64,000 nt of DNA from Phragmites australis (taxonomy: Eukaryota > Streptophyta > Magnoliopsida > Poales > Poaceae): NCBI RefSeq assembly GCF_958298935.1, contig NC_084922.1, positions 47,895,458-47,959,457 of the forward strand, in the 5' to 3' direction. The position numbers were made by a program, and so were the translations under genes. Below, piece after piece: positions 1-11,800 of the stretch; the stretch's first letter is position 1; every line of letters begins with the position of its first letter. The notes below the pieces were generated by a model. That model worked only from the letters and a program-made list of their open reading frames with translations, did not search any database and was not told the DNA's origin.

Positions 1-1580
1 GGGAAAAAAAAAGCAACAACCTTATTTTCATCGAATCGCAGATACAAATCATATCATTCATGCCGACTCAGTTTCTCTAACATTTTGTAACATCAAAGTG
101 GAAAGAGTACGTACTGTGTAGGATCGAGATTGGTGATTAAAGGGAAGTGAATAGACGTCTTAATAGATTTCTTTCAAAACTGATTGTCTTCTCTATTTGA
201 TCACCCAATGCACATCAAATTTTTAGCGAAAATAAAAACACTAGAGAGATTATTTAAGAAAAGAAGTTCTGAGTGCCTCTACGAATGGTATTTGACCTAT
301 AAGTTCCATTCAAGATTATTTCATGTGTCTTTGTGCACAAAAAATTACAAATTTGAAGCAATAAGAGCTACCTAAAGAAGAAAACCCTTAAGTTGATTGA
401 ATAGAAGCAAGAAATTCATTACCCACTTGTACACATAGATATATAAATTTTATATCTCTAACAATACGGATAATGACTTCACAAGGAGCAAAAATTGCAG
501 CCCAAAAACTAAAACAAAAATCGTATCCAAAAAGAAAAACTCGCAACAAACTACAAAACCAATAGAAAGAAACTAGATGGAGATAAACTTAAACACGCAA
601 AGAAACTTACACTTCATTTGAACAAAAGATCAACCATATTTTAGACAGATTATAAAATATTTTTCTCTCACAAAAGCTCTAGCTCTAACCTATTACAAAA
701 GCTAAATCTATCATCTCATATCCTCTAAAACCCTAGCTCTCAAGCATATGTAGCCGACTCATCTAATCCCGATAGTTATACCCCTCTATTTATAGGTCTA
801 GGGAGGTAGCTTAACCCTTAAGCTTACTTTTTCCCAAGATACCACTCGCTTACAATGCCCTCCTACCTACCATATGGGTATTTTTGTCCATATTTTGCTT
901 CATACATCGAACGGTCATGACAACTTCATGATTTAGCTTTTCTTTGACGCTAGCTTTATGATGATGCAACGTCCACTCCATCATCCCACAGTTTTGAGAC
1001 CAAACCGTGAAACCGTCCCGCATGCTTCTCAAGGCGTGACTCACAGCTGCTTGCTTTGACCTCAAACAAGCATCTCGATATCGACACGTATACTCTGTCT
1101 TGTGATCTTTACTATCGGCAAGTCTCTCCCGCTCCTAATTTCTTAGGCCGTCTTATCACTTGCATCGACATCCCTTTCGATTGACTTTGCTAACACACCG
1201 TCTTCATCGTTCTACCCATGCTTTGCTTGATCTCCATGTGCACAACTAGGATCGTCCTTGACTCTACTCGGCCTCCTCAATCGTCCGACGCCAAGTACCC
1301 CGCTAGGCCCCGATTTTTCTGCCATTGGCCGCCAAATCGCATCCATCATCTACACATCACGAGACAAGCAAACATGTATCTCCAACATGTAAACACCACA
1401 TGTAGTTAGCCAACATTGAAATCCCTGCATAAATAGCAAGTCACAAAAAAAATATGAACGTTGGATGGTCCAACGCTCACACCAGTACAAGCCTAAAACA
1501 TTCGATGTGTACTCTCCTTCTAGCTCTGGAGTCCCTCTGAAAAATACTCCGGTGTTTAGTCATGCTCATCATCAGACTGT
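1..1580. other. AT-rich repetitive DNA, no gene recognised
   Basis: I see no coding region that resembles a known family. Short open frames here (for example 184-375 plus, 850-1065 minus) have no recognisable domain. The last part (about 1440-1590) contains short motifs of the type CCGGTGT and ACTCCGG that resemble those just beyond the copia LTR at 19143-19300, so both flanks may belong to one older repeat into which the copia element inserted. No 5' LTR matching the copia LTR at 18878-19142 is visible here. Confidence 0.5.
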
Positions 1581-1627
1581 CCGGTGTGTACAACACTAGT
1601 CAAGCCATTTTGCGTCATCTCTATTAA

Positions 1628-1933
1628 ATGGTCCTTCAAAACCTCTCAACATCTCTACTTCGCAGTGACAGCACTGGTGATCTGTATCCGCTTCATGCCA
1701 CTGCCCATTCAACACACTGCCTACACACTTCTGTTGAAACCTGGCGTGCGCGTCTCGGACATCCAGGCCGCTCATCGCTCTCTGCCATTGTTTGCAACTT
1801 TGATTTCAAATTTGATAAGTCCAATTACCATCTGTGTCATGCCTATTGCACAGGCAAAAATGGTCGTTTTCCTTTTCCTCTATCTTCGTCAATGTCTGCT
1901 CTCCCTTTTCAGCTTGTTCACTGTGATGTATGG
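1628..1933 (+). pseudogene. Copia pol fragment: pre-integrase and start of integrase
   Basis: The frame encodes a typical GAG_pre-integrs segment: STGDLYPLH, then WRARLGHPG, then a degenerate zinc-binding stretch with SNYHLCHAYCTGK and FQLVHCDVW. This segment precedes the catalytic core in copia polyproteins and binds zinc. The frame is interrupted at 1934 by the gypsy LTR, and the next codons of the same protein resume at 16365. Upstream of 1628 an in-frame stop and a probable frame change obscure the protein, so the start is not a real initiation codon. Confidence 0.8.
1929..1933. repeat. Left target-site duplication (TATGG) of gypsy element
   Basis: TATGG directly precedes the LTR start TGTCGG at 1934, and the same five bases directly follow the other LTR end at 16359. 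Five bases is the usual duplication size for Ty3/gypsy integrases. Confidence 0.95.
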
Positions 1934-2382
1934 TGTCGGAGAGTGAACTCCTGTCGCAGGGATCCCGAGAGACCCCTCTTTAGAGATTCGGCCGGGGGGA
2001 TGATCCTGGAAAGGCTTGTGTGGGAAATGAGTGGGAACGGAAGTAAATGCGATGGCTGGCGGGTACACCGGGTTTTTGGACAGGTTCGGGCCGCACGGAG
2101 GCGTAACACCCTACTCCTGTATGAGTGCTATATCTATCCTTGAAGGGGATTCTTCAAGGATATATCTGGTTCTAAGAGGAGAACTGTTTACAAAGAGCTG
2201 GAGGCTCTTATGTTCTAGCTTAACTCGAGCTGGTTCGAAAGTCTATCGATTTATCTTTCGCCTGGCTCACCGGAGGTTGTTGGCTATCTGGTCTCTTGAT
2301 CGTCTTGTGATCGGGGGCTGTTGTTTTCTTGTCCTTCGACTGACCTTTTTTTCCTCTCCTTTTCAGTGTTCTCCATCCTTTC

Positions 2383-2390
2383 CTTTTATA
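2383..2390 (-). promoter_or_regulatory. TATA box in 3' LTR copy
   Basis: The minus strand reads TATAAAAG. It lies downstream of the 73-bp repeats in the direction of element transcription, where the U3/R boundary should be. In this LTR it would drive transcription leftward out of the element into copia and flanking DNA. Confidence 0.6.
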
Positions 2391-2894
2391 GGTGTGCCGA
2401 CCTCGACATATCCTGAATGGGAAAGAGGGGACGCGAATGCCCAGGTGCCACGGAGAAAGGCGTAATCATTTCATCTTGGCGAAGTGACAGGGGCGGTGGA
2501 GGAAAGGCGGCGCGCATTCAACCACCAGCCGCCGCGGGAGCTTCGGGGCGCTGTGAAAAGGGCCCACCGGACAGCCTCGGAGGTGCCCGGTGCGCCCACC
2601 CTGTCTTGTTCTCCTGCCAGGGCAGGGTGGCAGGCCGAACGCTTCGATTCTGGCAATGTTATCCCGAGGTGCGCAGGTAAAAACGGGACGGGACCCGTGC
2701 ATTTAATGGACCCACGCCCCCCTGCCAGTGCATGGCAGGGTCTGACACTGGGGCGTGGGCAGCCGAGAATATCAGGATGTCAGAATGTCAGGCCACGCGC
2801 GCCTATTAAATGCGGCATTGGGCCCTTGACTGGATGACACCCTGACGACGGGGCCCTTCGAGTCTTTGAACGAGCTTGCGCGAACCTTCTGGGG

Positions 2895-3310
2895 ACCGAG
2901 TCCTCGGGGGCTGCCACGTGCAGCCCCGAGCACTCTCTCCCGAGCACTTCGGCGGGGCCTTCGGGGCACCGAGTCCTCGGGGGCTGCCACGTGCAGCCCC
3001 GAGCACTCTCTCCCGAGCACTTCGGCGGGGCCTTCGGGGCACCGAGTCCTCGGGGGCTGCCACGTGCAGCCCCGAGCACTCTCTCCCGAGCACTTCCGTG
3101 GGACCTTCGGGGCACCGAGTCCTCGGGGGCTGCCACGTGCAGCCCCGAGCACTCTCTCCCGAGCACTTTGGCGGGGCCTTCGGGGCACCGAGTCCTCGGG
3201 GGCTGCCACGTGCAGCCCCGAGCACTCTCTCCCGAGCACTTTGGTGGGACCTTCGGGGCACCGAGTCCTCGGGGGCTGCCACGCGCAGCCCCGAGTACTC
3301 TCTCCCGGGA
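2895..3310. repeat. 73-bp tandem array with G-box hairpins in LTR
   Basis: Six copies begin at 2895, 2968, 3041, 3114, 3187 and 3260, exactly 73 bp apart; the last is diverged at its end. Each holds a hairpin: GGGGCTGC and GCAGCCCC around a CACGT loop, extended by CTCGG/CCGAG. The centre reads CACGTG, the plant G-box, in the first five copies and CACGCG in the sixth. The array lies in U3, where enhancers are expected. Confidence 0.95.
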
Positions 3311-3404
3311 CTCTGCTTCTACCTATCTTGCAGGGTGGTGATATGTGGTGGACGGCCGGTCTGGCCTCGGGACTTAGGGACCTCTGGTTCTAAATACACC
3401 GACA

Positions 3405-3425
3405 GCAGCCCCCGGGCCCGCTGGC
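3405..3425 (-). other. Polypurine tract of gypsy element
   Basis: Immediately upstream of the 3' LTR in element orientation, the minus strand reads CGGGCCCGGGGGCTGC followed by the LTR start TGTCGG. The GGGGG run beside the LTR fits a plus-strand primer, though it is short and not purely purine. Confidence 0.5.
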
Positions 3426-3762
3426 AGTCGATGGGACGGAGACTGCGAATGGGCCCTTCGTTGCGACCGAGGCCAAGGCTGGCCGGACGCCATGTGGCAA
3501 GCTTTCGAGAGGTGGCCCCTGCGGATTTTTTAGACATCAAGCATGCCCCAACGGGAAAATGAGTGGACGCGTGTCCACTCAACTTCCGAAGGGCATGATA
3601 ATCATACGGGCGGCCCACGCGGTCGCCGCGCAGATCGAGGAAAATACGCCTGGCAACCGCTGACATTGCGCGATCGGCGGGAGATTCGCCTGACAGTTGC
3701 GTCGACCGAGGCGACGCTTCGTCGAGCGAACCGTCCGGGGCGGCAGTTTTTGAATTTTGAGA

Positions 3763-3770
3763 TATAAAAG
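3763..3770 (+). promoter_or_regulatory. TATA box of the opposite-strand gene
   Basis: TATAAAAG followed by GGGGAAAGG lies 164 bp upstream of the ATG at 3927, on the strand opposite to gag-pol. A pyrimidine-rich stretch (about 3785-3900) follows and would form a leader of roughly 130 nt. The spacing fits a standalone promoter rather than read-through from an LTR. Confidence 0.65.
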
Positions 3771-3926
3771 GGGGAAAGGATCGGTCCGTTCCCCTTTTCC
3801 ACGCTCTCTCGCACTCGTGCTCCTGCTTCCTTTGCGCTTCGAAGCCCCTAGGAAATTCCCAGGCGATCGGAGCGTTCTTCCTTCTCTCTCTCTCCACCAC
3901 CAAAGAACACCTTCCACTCTGCTGAG

Positions 3927-6900
3927 ATGACGAGGGTCGGAGGAGGACGCCGGGAGAGGACTCCGGACAGCATCTTGCCGGAATCTCGCCTGAGGAATGA
4001 GGAGGCGGCGGATAAAATCAAGAAGCTGCTGGTGCCAGAGGGTCAGGAGGGTGCTGTGGTGGTGAGGCCGGCGACTCTGACGCCGCCGACGACCGTTCCT
4101 GGACGAACCGTCCTCTTCACCTCCTTCGTGGCGACGGGGCTAGTGCCGCCGTTCTCCGCCTTCTTCCTGCAAGTGCTGGAGACGTACGCAATCCAAATGG
4201 CGCACCTAAGCCCCAATTCCGTCGTGGCGTTGGCGGTCTTCGCACATCTCTGCGAAATGTTCGTGGGGGTGATGCCGTCGGCGACGCTGCTTCGCCACTT
4301 CTTCGTCCTTCGGCCGGTGGGGAAGAAGAGGGGGCACTCCACGGCGGACGTCGCGGGGTGCTGCAACCTTCGGCTCCGGGAAGGCCTGGGGGACCATTAT
4401 ATTCCCCAGGTGGTGCGCAGCAAGTGGGAGGAATGGCGACGGGACTGGTTCTTCGTCAACATCGACCCCCACGAGCGGCTCGAATTGCCAGAGAAGGCGG
4501 CGGAACCTCGGCGATCGACGTGGGAGGCGCCTCCGCCAGAAGACGCGAGGCTAAAGCCGGTGCTGGAGCGCATCTTGGAGCTGCGCGAGTCCGGGCTGAC
4601 CTCTGTCATGGTGGTCGTGGACTTCCTGCGTCGTCGATTGGCGCCCTTGCGGGAGCGGGCCCGACCAAGCTGGTTCTACACCGGGCCGGAGGACATCACC
4701 AGGACCCAGATCGGCGCGAGTTGGGATCTGGGGCAGGCGGAGCTGCGAGGGATGACCCGAGTGATCACCGGGACGGAGGACATGAGCCGGGCGGAGCTCC
4801 CGTGGCCGGAGATGGCGCTCTGCGCCCATCCCGACCGGGTGGCTATCATGAGGCGGCTGCCGGAGTTTGACGCCCAAGGGCCCGTGGACCGGCCAAGAAG
4901 CCGGAGTCCCGAGGCCTCTGAGCTCCCCGGGCTGGAAGAACTCCTTGGCGAGGAGGTTGTTGGCAGCTCGGCGCAGGCTGGCGACGGGGCCGCCATAAGC
5001 AGCAGCCGCCGCGCAAGAGAAGAGGGCGCCCCTGAAGCTGTTGAAGAGTTGACGCCGGGAGACCGGGGAAAACGACCCCGGGCCTTGATCCTATTGCCGG
5101 ACTCTCCGCCGTCGCCGACGGCAGCGGCGGTATTTCCGGTGCTGGAGCCGCGCCTGGTGCGGATGGGGCCCGCACCGACGCCTGCGATCTGCGCGGCGGA
5201 GACCGAGACTCGTGCGGCGGCACCCGAGGCCCGCGTAGTGGCCCAGCCGAGCCCCCAGCGGAAGAGGCGGCGGGAGGGGTCCGGACCGACGGCATCGGAC
5301 CCGGATATCAGGCTCCCAGCGGCCAAATGGCGGTATCGGTGAGTCATCTTTCTTGCTTTTCCATGGGCCCTTTCGGCCCGAACTGAGCTTTGACAACTTT
5401 TACTCGTCTCCCGTAGGCCGGCCGCAGGCGTTGCGGTGACGGAGAGGGAACAGGCGCCAAGGCCAGAGCCGAACCTGCCCGCTGCGCCAACGGAGGCCGG
5501 TGTAGGTACGGCGGAGGCGCCAATTGACGTGGTGGCCATAGGGAGAGAGGCGGTGGCGGCGACCACGGGAAGGGCGCTGGCGGAGCCTACCCCGGGCGCA
5601 GAGAGCCCGGGGCGGAGAACGGTGGAGGCGGATGCCTTGCCGGGGCCGGTGGGCAGGGCGGCTGATGCGGGAACGCAGCCGCCGTCCGAGACCTTGGCTC
5701 CGGAGGAGCCTACCCCGGGCAGGCAGAGCCCGGGGCGGATGGCGGCACAGGGCCCTGCGGAGAGCTCGGCCCCCCTGGAGGCATCCGGCGGAGAAGCCTG
5801 GGCCCCATCGGCGCCCGTAGTGCCCGGCCGGCCTGCCGATCCCCTCCTGGCCGCCATTGAAGGCGTCCGAGCAGCAGTCGGGCAGTTGGGCGCGGTGGTG
5901 GAGGCCAAGGAGGGGGAGCTCGAGGCCGAGCACGCCCGCCTGGCACTGGAGAAGGCGCAGCTGGCGGGCGCCCAAGAGGAGGCCCGTGCGGCAGCCGTGC
6001 GGGAGCAGAAGCTCCTAGAAGACATCCGTGCGGAAACCGCGCGGGAGCGAGAAGACCTGAGGACCGTACGGGCAGAGGCCGCGCGGGAACGAGAAGACGC
6101 CGCCCGCTTGGCTGAGGCGTCGAGGCAGCAAGCTGCCGAGGCCCTTGCCAGGATGGGGCAGGCGCAGGAGAGGGAGGCGGCGGTCACAGCCCGGGAACAG
6201 CTTGCAGAGGAGCGGCAGGCCGAGCTGGCCCGCCGAGAGGGCGCGGACGAGAAGACGCGCGCCGACCTCCAGCGCTGGGAAGACGACCTCCAGAAGATCA
6301 GAGGAGAAATCAAGCGCTGGGAAGAGGATGTCTCCATCCGGGAAGTAGACAACGAGCTATCAGCGTCGGATCTCGGAGCCCGGGAGGATTCGGTGGTCCA
6401 GCAGGAGGAGGTGCTGGCCCGGCGGGAGAATGAGCTGAGTTGCCGAGAAGGCGAACTGAATCGCCGAGAGGGTGAGCTGAGTCGCCGGGAGAGCGAAGCC
6501 GCTGCTGCGGCAGCCACCGCGGCGACCAGGACGGAAGAAAATGCAAAACACGAGGCGGAACTGACCGCTCGTGAACAAGCCCTGTCCGAGATGGTGGCTA
6601 AGGCGAAGCAGGCTGCCGTCCCCGCCGCAGCTGGCGGTTCTTCCGGTCCGGCCGGGGACCAGGGACTCGAGGCACAGCTGCGGGCCGCCAGGGAGAAGCT
6701 CGAGACCGCCTTTGTTTCGCGGGTCAACCTTGAGCATATGCTGGAGGATATACTCCGGCGGATGCGACGGGCCGTGGAGAGGGGTGGTCTTGGGCGGCTT
6801 GTCGACGACAAGAAGGGCGACGGCCCCGCACGACAAGTGTTGGGGCTGCAGCAGGTCTGCGAGCGCCTCGAGACCCTGCCCTGGGCAGTCCAGGAACTTG

Positions 6901-7151
6901 CCGCCCGAGAGGGACGTGGCTTGGCCCATGCCGTGGCCGAGCACGTCCTGGCCTGCTACCGAAGCAGGGACCCGAACTTCCCATTGGAGCCGGCGCGGGA
7001 GGGAGTGGTCGAGGCTGAGGAGGAGGCCGCCCGGGCAGCGGTTAGGAGTACCGCCTCTGTGGTGGCGGCCGGCTTCAGGCGAGAGGTGCCGCCACCGCCA
7101 GCCCCCGGGGAGGACTCAGAGGACTCAGCCGACGCCTCTACCGCCGACTAG
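3927..7151 (+). CDS. Spliced opposite-strand protein of Tat element (PF04195-like, coiled coil)
   Basis: Two exons are predicted: 3927-5338 and 5417-7151. The 78-nt intron has donor TCG/GTGAGT and acceptor CCCGTAG/G. The split codon joins in frame, giving 1,048 residues. Residues about 60-170 resemble the 'putative gypsy type transposon' domain PF04195 (FVATGLVPPFSAFFLQVLETY, then a segment with RLREGLGDHYIPQ and WFFVN). The second exon encodes a long Ala/Glu/Arg-rich region (about residues 615-865) with repeated REREDLRT/REREDA-type heptads, probably coiled coil, and an acidic C-terminus. Such extra genes, antisense to gag-pol and placed before the 3' LTR, are known in Tat elements; their function is unknown. 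Its own TATA box is at 3763. An alternative is two separate frames, but the frame-preserving intron argues for one protein. Confidence 0.8.
5339..5416 (+). other. Predicted intron of the opposite-strand gene
   Basis: It is 78 nt, from GTGAGTC to CCCGTAG. The first frame would otherwise stop at the TGA formed inside the donor (5340-5342), and the second has no ATG near its start. Removing the intron keeps the frame (1,412 nt leaves two bases, completed by G5417). Confidence 0.8.
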
Positions 7152-8821
7152 GCCTTCTGCGCCCTTTTTTCTTTTGTTGTAGATGCAGGAGTGAACATTA
7201 GGAGTGAACCCTTAGAAAAACGCCTTGTCTATGTCTTGTGAATATAATGGCAGCTTTTCCTTGGGTTCGCAACTCCAATTTCTCTGTATGCTCGATGTTT
7301 CCTCTGGTGCTCTGCCTGGAAGTCCCGAGGAGTACTCAGTCGGGCCGTTCCCGACCTTCCCATCCCCGAGAAATGAAGTTGTTCTGGTCGCTGGCGTTGG
7401 CGCAGCCAGCCTTCAAGCTCTCATGAGTCCGCACTGCCTATTTTAAGAAACGAAGACACAGACTCCCTTGCTCGGGAGATGGATCGACCCTGCCCGGAAC
7501 ACGCCGTGCCCAGCGAACACCTTTTCACTTTGCGACCACTCAGCTGGTAGAAGGGAGACGCGTGCGAGCGAGAATGTGACCAAAAGTCCTCGCGGTCCGG
7601 TGGTGCCCGGGCTCAAAACGGGCCGGACCGAGCACTGACAGCCCGCCCTCAAGGCCTGAGCTCCGGACTACTCGAGCAGCTCGAGTGATAGGATTACCCA
7701 GGGCACCTGAGGACTCGGTAGTGCTCGGGGTCCTTAAAAGCGGACCGAACACCACGACCACCACGAAGGGCTTCGGTCAGACGTTACCGCACGCACGGTA
7801 CTCCTTTCTACGAACCGCTCTGTCGTTCTGGAAAAAGCCGACACGTGGCAGGGTTTTTGCGTGCCAGGAGACCACCTCACCGAGCAGATTAAAGCGCGAG
7901 AGCCCCCGAGAATGACTCGGGAACATAAATTTACTGAAAGCAGATTTGTCTGAATATAACCACTCACCGGGCAGCCGTCGGCCTTCCGGCCAGCCGATCC
8001 AGAATGGGTTGATTCCGAGCTCGGGGGCCCGGGGACTTGATTCTTTCAACGGAGCGCCCGAGTGCCCAGAGGCATACGAGGCTCCTAGGGTCGGGTGATC
8101 TCGACCACCCAAGCCTAGGCGGTTGGACCACCCGAAGACCCTTGGGGCCGACCAGAGACCGGGGCATTCAAGCCCTCGCGGCCGAACTGCTTGTGATGGC
8201 CAACCTATGACTCGAGAGAGAGAATATAGAATTTCTTTGTCTGGTGCGCTCTGTTAGTGCGGTACTTGCTATAGACTGCTCTCGTTCTCGACCCGAGACC
8301 TCTCGAATACCCGAACCGGCGGACAAGAGCGGACAGAGGCATAACCTAGAGGTCCTATGGTTCGGTGGCGCCCGGGTATGACAGGCCAGACCGAGCACCG
8401 ACAGCCCGCTCCGGGGGCCTGAGCTCCGGCCTACTCGAGCGGCTCGAGTGATGGGATTACCCAGAGCGCCCCGAAACTCGGTTAGTGCTCGGGAGCCCGT
8501 CACGACACCGAATACCACAGCCTACCATGTCGGACGTAAGTCAGCGGCGACTGCTCGCATGTATACCGATTGGGATTCTTTTATCAACGGGAAAAAATGA
8601 GAGAGCGAACTTTTTCTCGCACAACCGAGCACCTCACCAGACAGATTAAACATAGGGAATCCGGAGAAATAATTTGACATAGTGATTGCTTATTAAAATA
8701 CTGAATGTGCAATATTTACAAGGTTGGGCGACAGCGACTTACCCCACGGGGCGAAGCCTCCAGACTGCTCAGGCGGGGAGAAGCCCCCGGCCTTATCGAC
8801 CTGAACCGCGAGCTCGACTAT
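7152..8821. other. Non-coding spacer of gypsy element with a diverged duplication
   Basis: No gene is seen here. A unit of about 760 bp is present twice: the segment with GCCTGAGCTCCGG and CTCGAG (about 7599-7735) recurs at about 8359-8492, and the segment CACCTCACC..CAGATTAAA (about 7872) recurs at about 8630. The copies are clearly diverged, so the duplication is older than the current insertion. The spacer lies between the 3' ends of pol and of the opposite-strand gene, so terminators of both converging transcripts could be here. Confidence 0.7.
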
Positions 8822-11800
8822 CTACGGGTAGAAGCGTCGAAGATGCTCGATGTTCCACGGATTCGGGAGTGGCTGTCCTTCCTCCGTCGCCAACCTGAAA
8901 GAACCTGCCCGGGGGACCGCGACTACGGTGAAAGGACCTTCCCACACAGGGGACAACTTATTCATTCCTTCGCGCGACTGGATGCGTCGGAGAACTAGGT
9001 CCCCCACCTCGAGAGACCGGGCCCGGACGTGGCGCAGATGATAACGCCGCAGACTCTGCTGGTACCGAGCCGCCCGGACAGCAGAACGCCGCCGGCGCTC
9101 TTCCAGGTAGTCTACGTCGTCGCGCCTTTGATGCTCCTGCTCGCCCTCAGAGTATGCGTGCACTCGAGGGGAGCCTAGAGTAAGCTCGGAGGGGAGGACT
9201 GCCTCGGCGCCGTAGACGAGGAAGAAAGGAGTTTCCCCGGTAGCGCGGCTTGGCGTAGTCCGGTTGGCCCATAGCACGGCTGGCAGCTCATCCACCCATC
9301 CCTTCCCATGCTTAGTGAGCACGTCATAGGTCCGGGTCTTGAGGCCCTTTAGTATCTCCGCGTTGGCACGCTCGACCTGCCCGTTACTCCGAGGATGAGC
9401 GACGGAAGCGAAGCAAAGCTTGATGCCAAGATCCTCGCAATAGTCCCCGAACAAGGCACTAGTGAACTGGGTGCCGTTGTCGGTAATGATCCGATTGGGG
9501 ACACCAAAACGGCTAGTGATGCCGCGGATAAACTGGAGCGCCGTGCTTTTGGTCACCTTGATGACTGGGACTGCCTCCGGCCACTTGGTGAATTTGTCGA
9601 TAGCGACATATAGGTATGCATAGCCCCCGACTGCTCGGGGGAATGGACCCAAAATGTCCAAACCCCAGACCGCGAAAGGCCATGACAGGGGAATGGTATG
9701 GAGAGCCTGAGCTGGCTGGTGAATCTGCTTTGCATGGAACTGGCATGCCCTGCAGCGCCGAACCAGCTCGGAAGCATCCTGGAGAGCTGTGGGCCAGTAG
9801 AAACCTTGCCGGAAGGCTTTCCCGACCAGCGTGCGGAACGATGAATGGCCACCGCACTCGCCCTCGTGGATCTCAGCGAGAAGATCGCCGCCTTCTGCCC
9901 GAGAGATGCATTTCAGGAGGACACCTCCTGTGCTACGTCGGTAGAGATCCCCGTCTACTATGGCATAGCGTTTGGACTGCCGAGCAACCCTTTCGGCAGT
10001 CGCCTCATCCTCGGGTAGGAACCTTTCTTTCAAGTACCCTCGGATGTCAGACATCCACGAGGCATCTTGAGAACATTCGGCGAGCACAGCGCACTCGCCG
10101 GACGGCGGCGCCCTGACGGGGCTTCCCATTGAGGGCACCGCCGGGGTCCCCTGAATTGAGTTCGAGGTTTCCCCTTCATCCTGTTCGGCAGGCAGGACGG
10201 AAGGCCGTGCGAGTCTTTCTTCAAAGACTCCGGCAGGGACGCGCGCACGTGATGAGGCTAGGCGAGAGAGCTCGTCGGCCGGAGCATTGTCGCGGCGAGG
10301 GATATGCCGCAATTCGAGGCCATCGAAGCGTTTCTCGAGCTTTCTGATTGCGGCTACGTACGCCGCCATTTGAGGATCCGTGCACTGGTACTCCTTGGAG
10401 ACCTGGTTGACGACCAGCTGGGAGTCCCCTTTGACCAGGAGGCGACGAATCCCGAGCCCCACCGCAGCCCGGAGGCCGGCGATGAGACCTTCATACTCCG
10501 CCATGTTGTTGGATGCGCGGAAATGCAACTGTATGACGTACCGGAGCTCTTCACCTGTTGGGGAGGTGAGAACCACTCCAGCCCCCGCGCCTTTCAGCGA
10601 GAGGGAGCCGTCGAAGTGCATGACCCAGTACCCGGGCGCGCCGTGCCCGGGATAGGCAGAAACCTCTTCTGGGTCGACGCAGGGGACGGGCGTCCACTCT
10701 GCCAAGAAGTCGGAGAGCGCCTGGCTTTTAATTGCCTGGCGACTAACGAAGTGTAGATCGAACTCCGCCAGCTCTACTGCCCATTTGACAACGCGCCCGG
10801 TGCCTTCCCGGTTCCGGAGAATGGGTCCCAGTGGATAAGTGGTAACCACCGAGACTTTGTGCGCCTGGAAGTAGTGGCGCAGCTTCCGGGAGGCGATGAG
10901 CACGGCATAGAGCAGCTTCTGAGCCTGAGGATACCTTGTCTTGGCCTCCCGGAGGACCTCGCTGACGAAGTACACCGGTCGCTGTACCCGGCGGGCCCGG
11001 ACGGTGGCCCCACCCGGGGGGCTGCCACAGCTCCCAGGGTCGGCGGTATGGTCGGGGTTGGCCGGGCATTCGAGCTCGATTCCTTGGCTAGGAAGAGCAG
11101 TGTGCTCGGGCTCGACCCCTCGCTCCGGGGGAGCCACGAGGACAGGTGAGTGGTCGGGGGCCTCTGGGAGCTGGGACCCAGCACCCGGCCCTGAACACTC
11201 GTCTCGCTCCACCACCAATACTACGCTCACAACCTGAGGAGTGGCCGAAACGTAAAGCAGCAGGGGCTCACCCTGAGAAGGAGCCACCAAAACGGGTGGC
11301 GAGGTAAGGTATTTCTTTAAGTCGCGGAAGGCCTGCTCGGCCTCCGGCGTCCAGTCGAAATGACCGGACTTCTTCAGAAGCTTGAAGAGGGGGAGCCCCC
11401 GCTCCCCGAGCTTGGAGATGAAGCGCCCGAGGGCGGCCATGCAGCCGGCGAGGCGCTGGACCTCCTTGAGTCGAACCGGGGGTCGCATCTGCTCGATGGC
11501 CCGGATCTTCTCTGGGTTGACCTCGATTCCTCGGCCAGAGACCAAGAAACCAAGGAGCTTGCCCGCCGGGACCCCGAAGACACATTTCTCCGGATTGAGC
11601 TTGAGGCGGGTAGAGCGGAGACTGTTGAAAGTCTCGGCAAGGTCCTCGAGCAGGGTGGCGCGGTCTCGGGTTTTGACCACGAGATCGTCGATGTAGGCCT
11701 CGACGTTGCGGCCAACCTGCGAGTTAAGAGTGATACGAATGGCGCGCTGGAAGGATGATCCAGCGTTGCGCAGGCCGAAAGGCATTGATATGTAGCAATA

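Larger units (their letters stand above)
1934..3404 (-). repeat. Gypsy 3' LTR (element orientation)
   Basis: It runs from TGTCGG at 1934 to CGACA at 3404 and matches 14889-16359 at a constant offset of 12,955, with one mismatch seen at 2159. In element orientation it is the downstream LTR. It contains a 73-bp tandem array (2895-3310) and a TATA box on the minus strand (2383-2390). The open frames inside it are by-products of GC-rich repeats, not genes. Confidence 0.97.

Noticed and set aside
1..1580. Searched as the possible 5' LTR of the copia element
   Set aside because: No TGTTGAGGGAGCAC-like start or TTGCTACA-like end was found; the element appears 5'-truncated.
2895..3310. CRISPR-like regular repeat array
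   Set aside because: The whole 73-bp unit repeats with no unique spacers, lies in a plant LTR, and has no cas genes; it is a tandem repeat.
2772..3562. Several long open frames on both strands within the LTR
   Set aside because: They all translate the 73-bp tandem repeat (73 is not a multiple of 3, so all frames stay open in GC-rich DNA) and reappear unchanged in the other LTR.
4676..6811. 711-residue Ser/Arg-rich frame on the minus strand
   Set aside because: It is the reverse reading of the GC-rich spliced antisense gene; it lacks domains and crosses that gene's intron.
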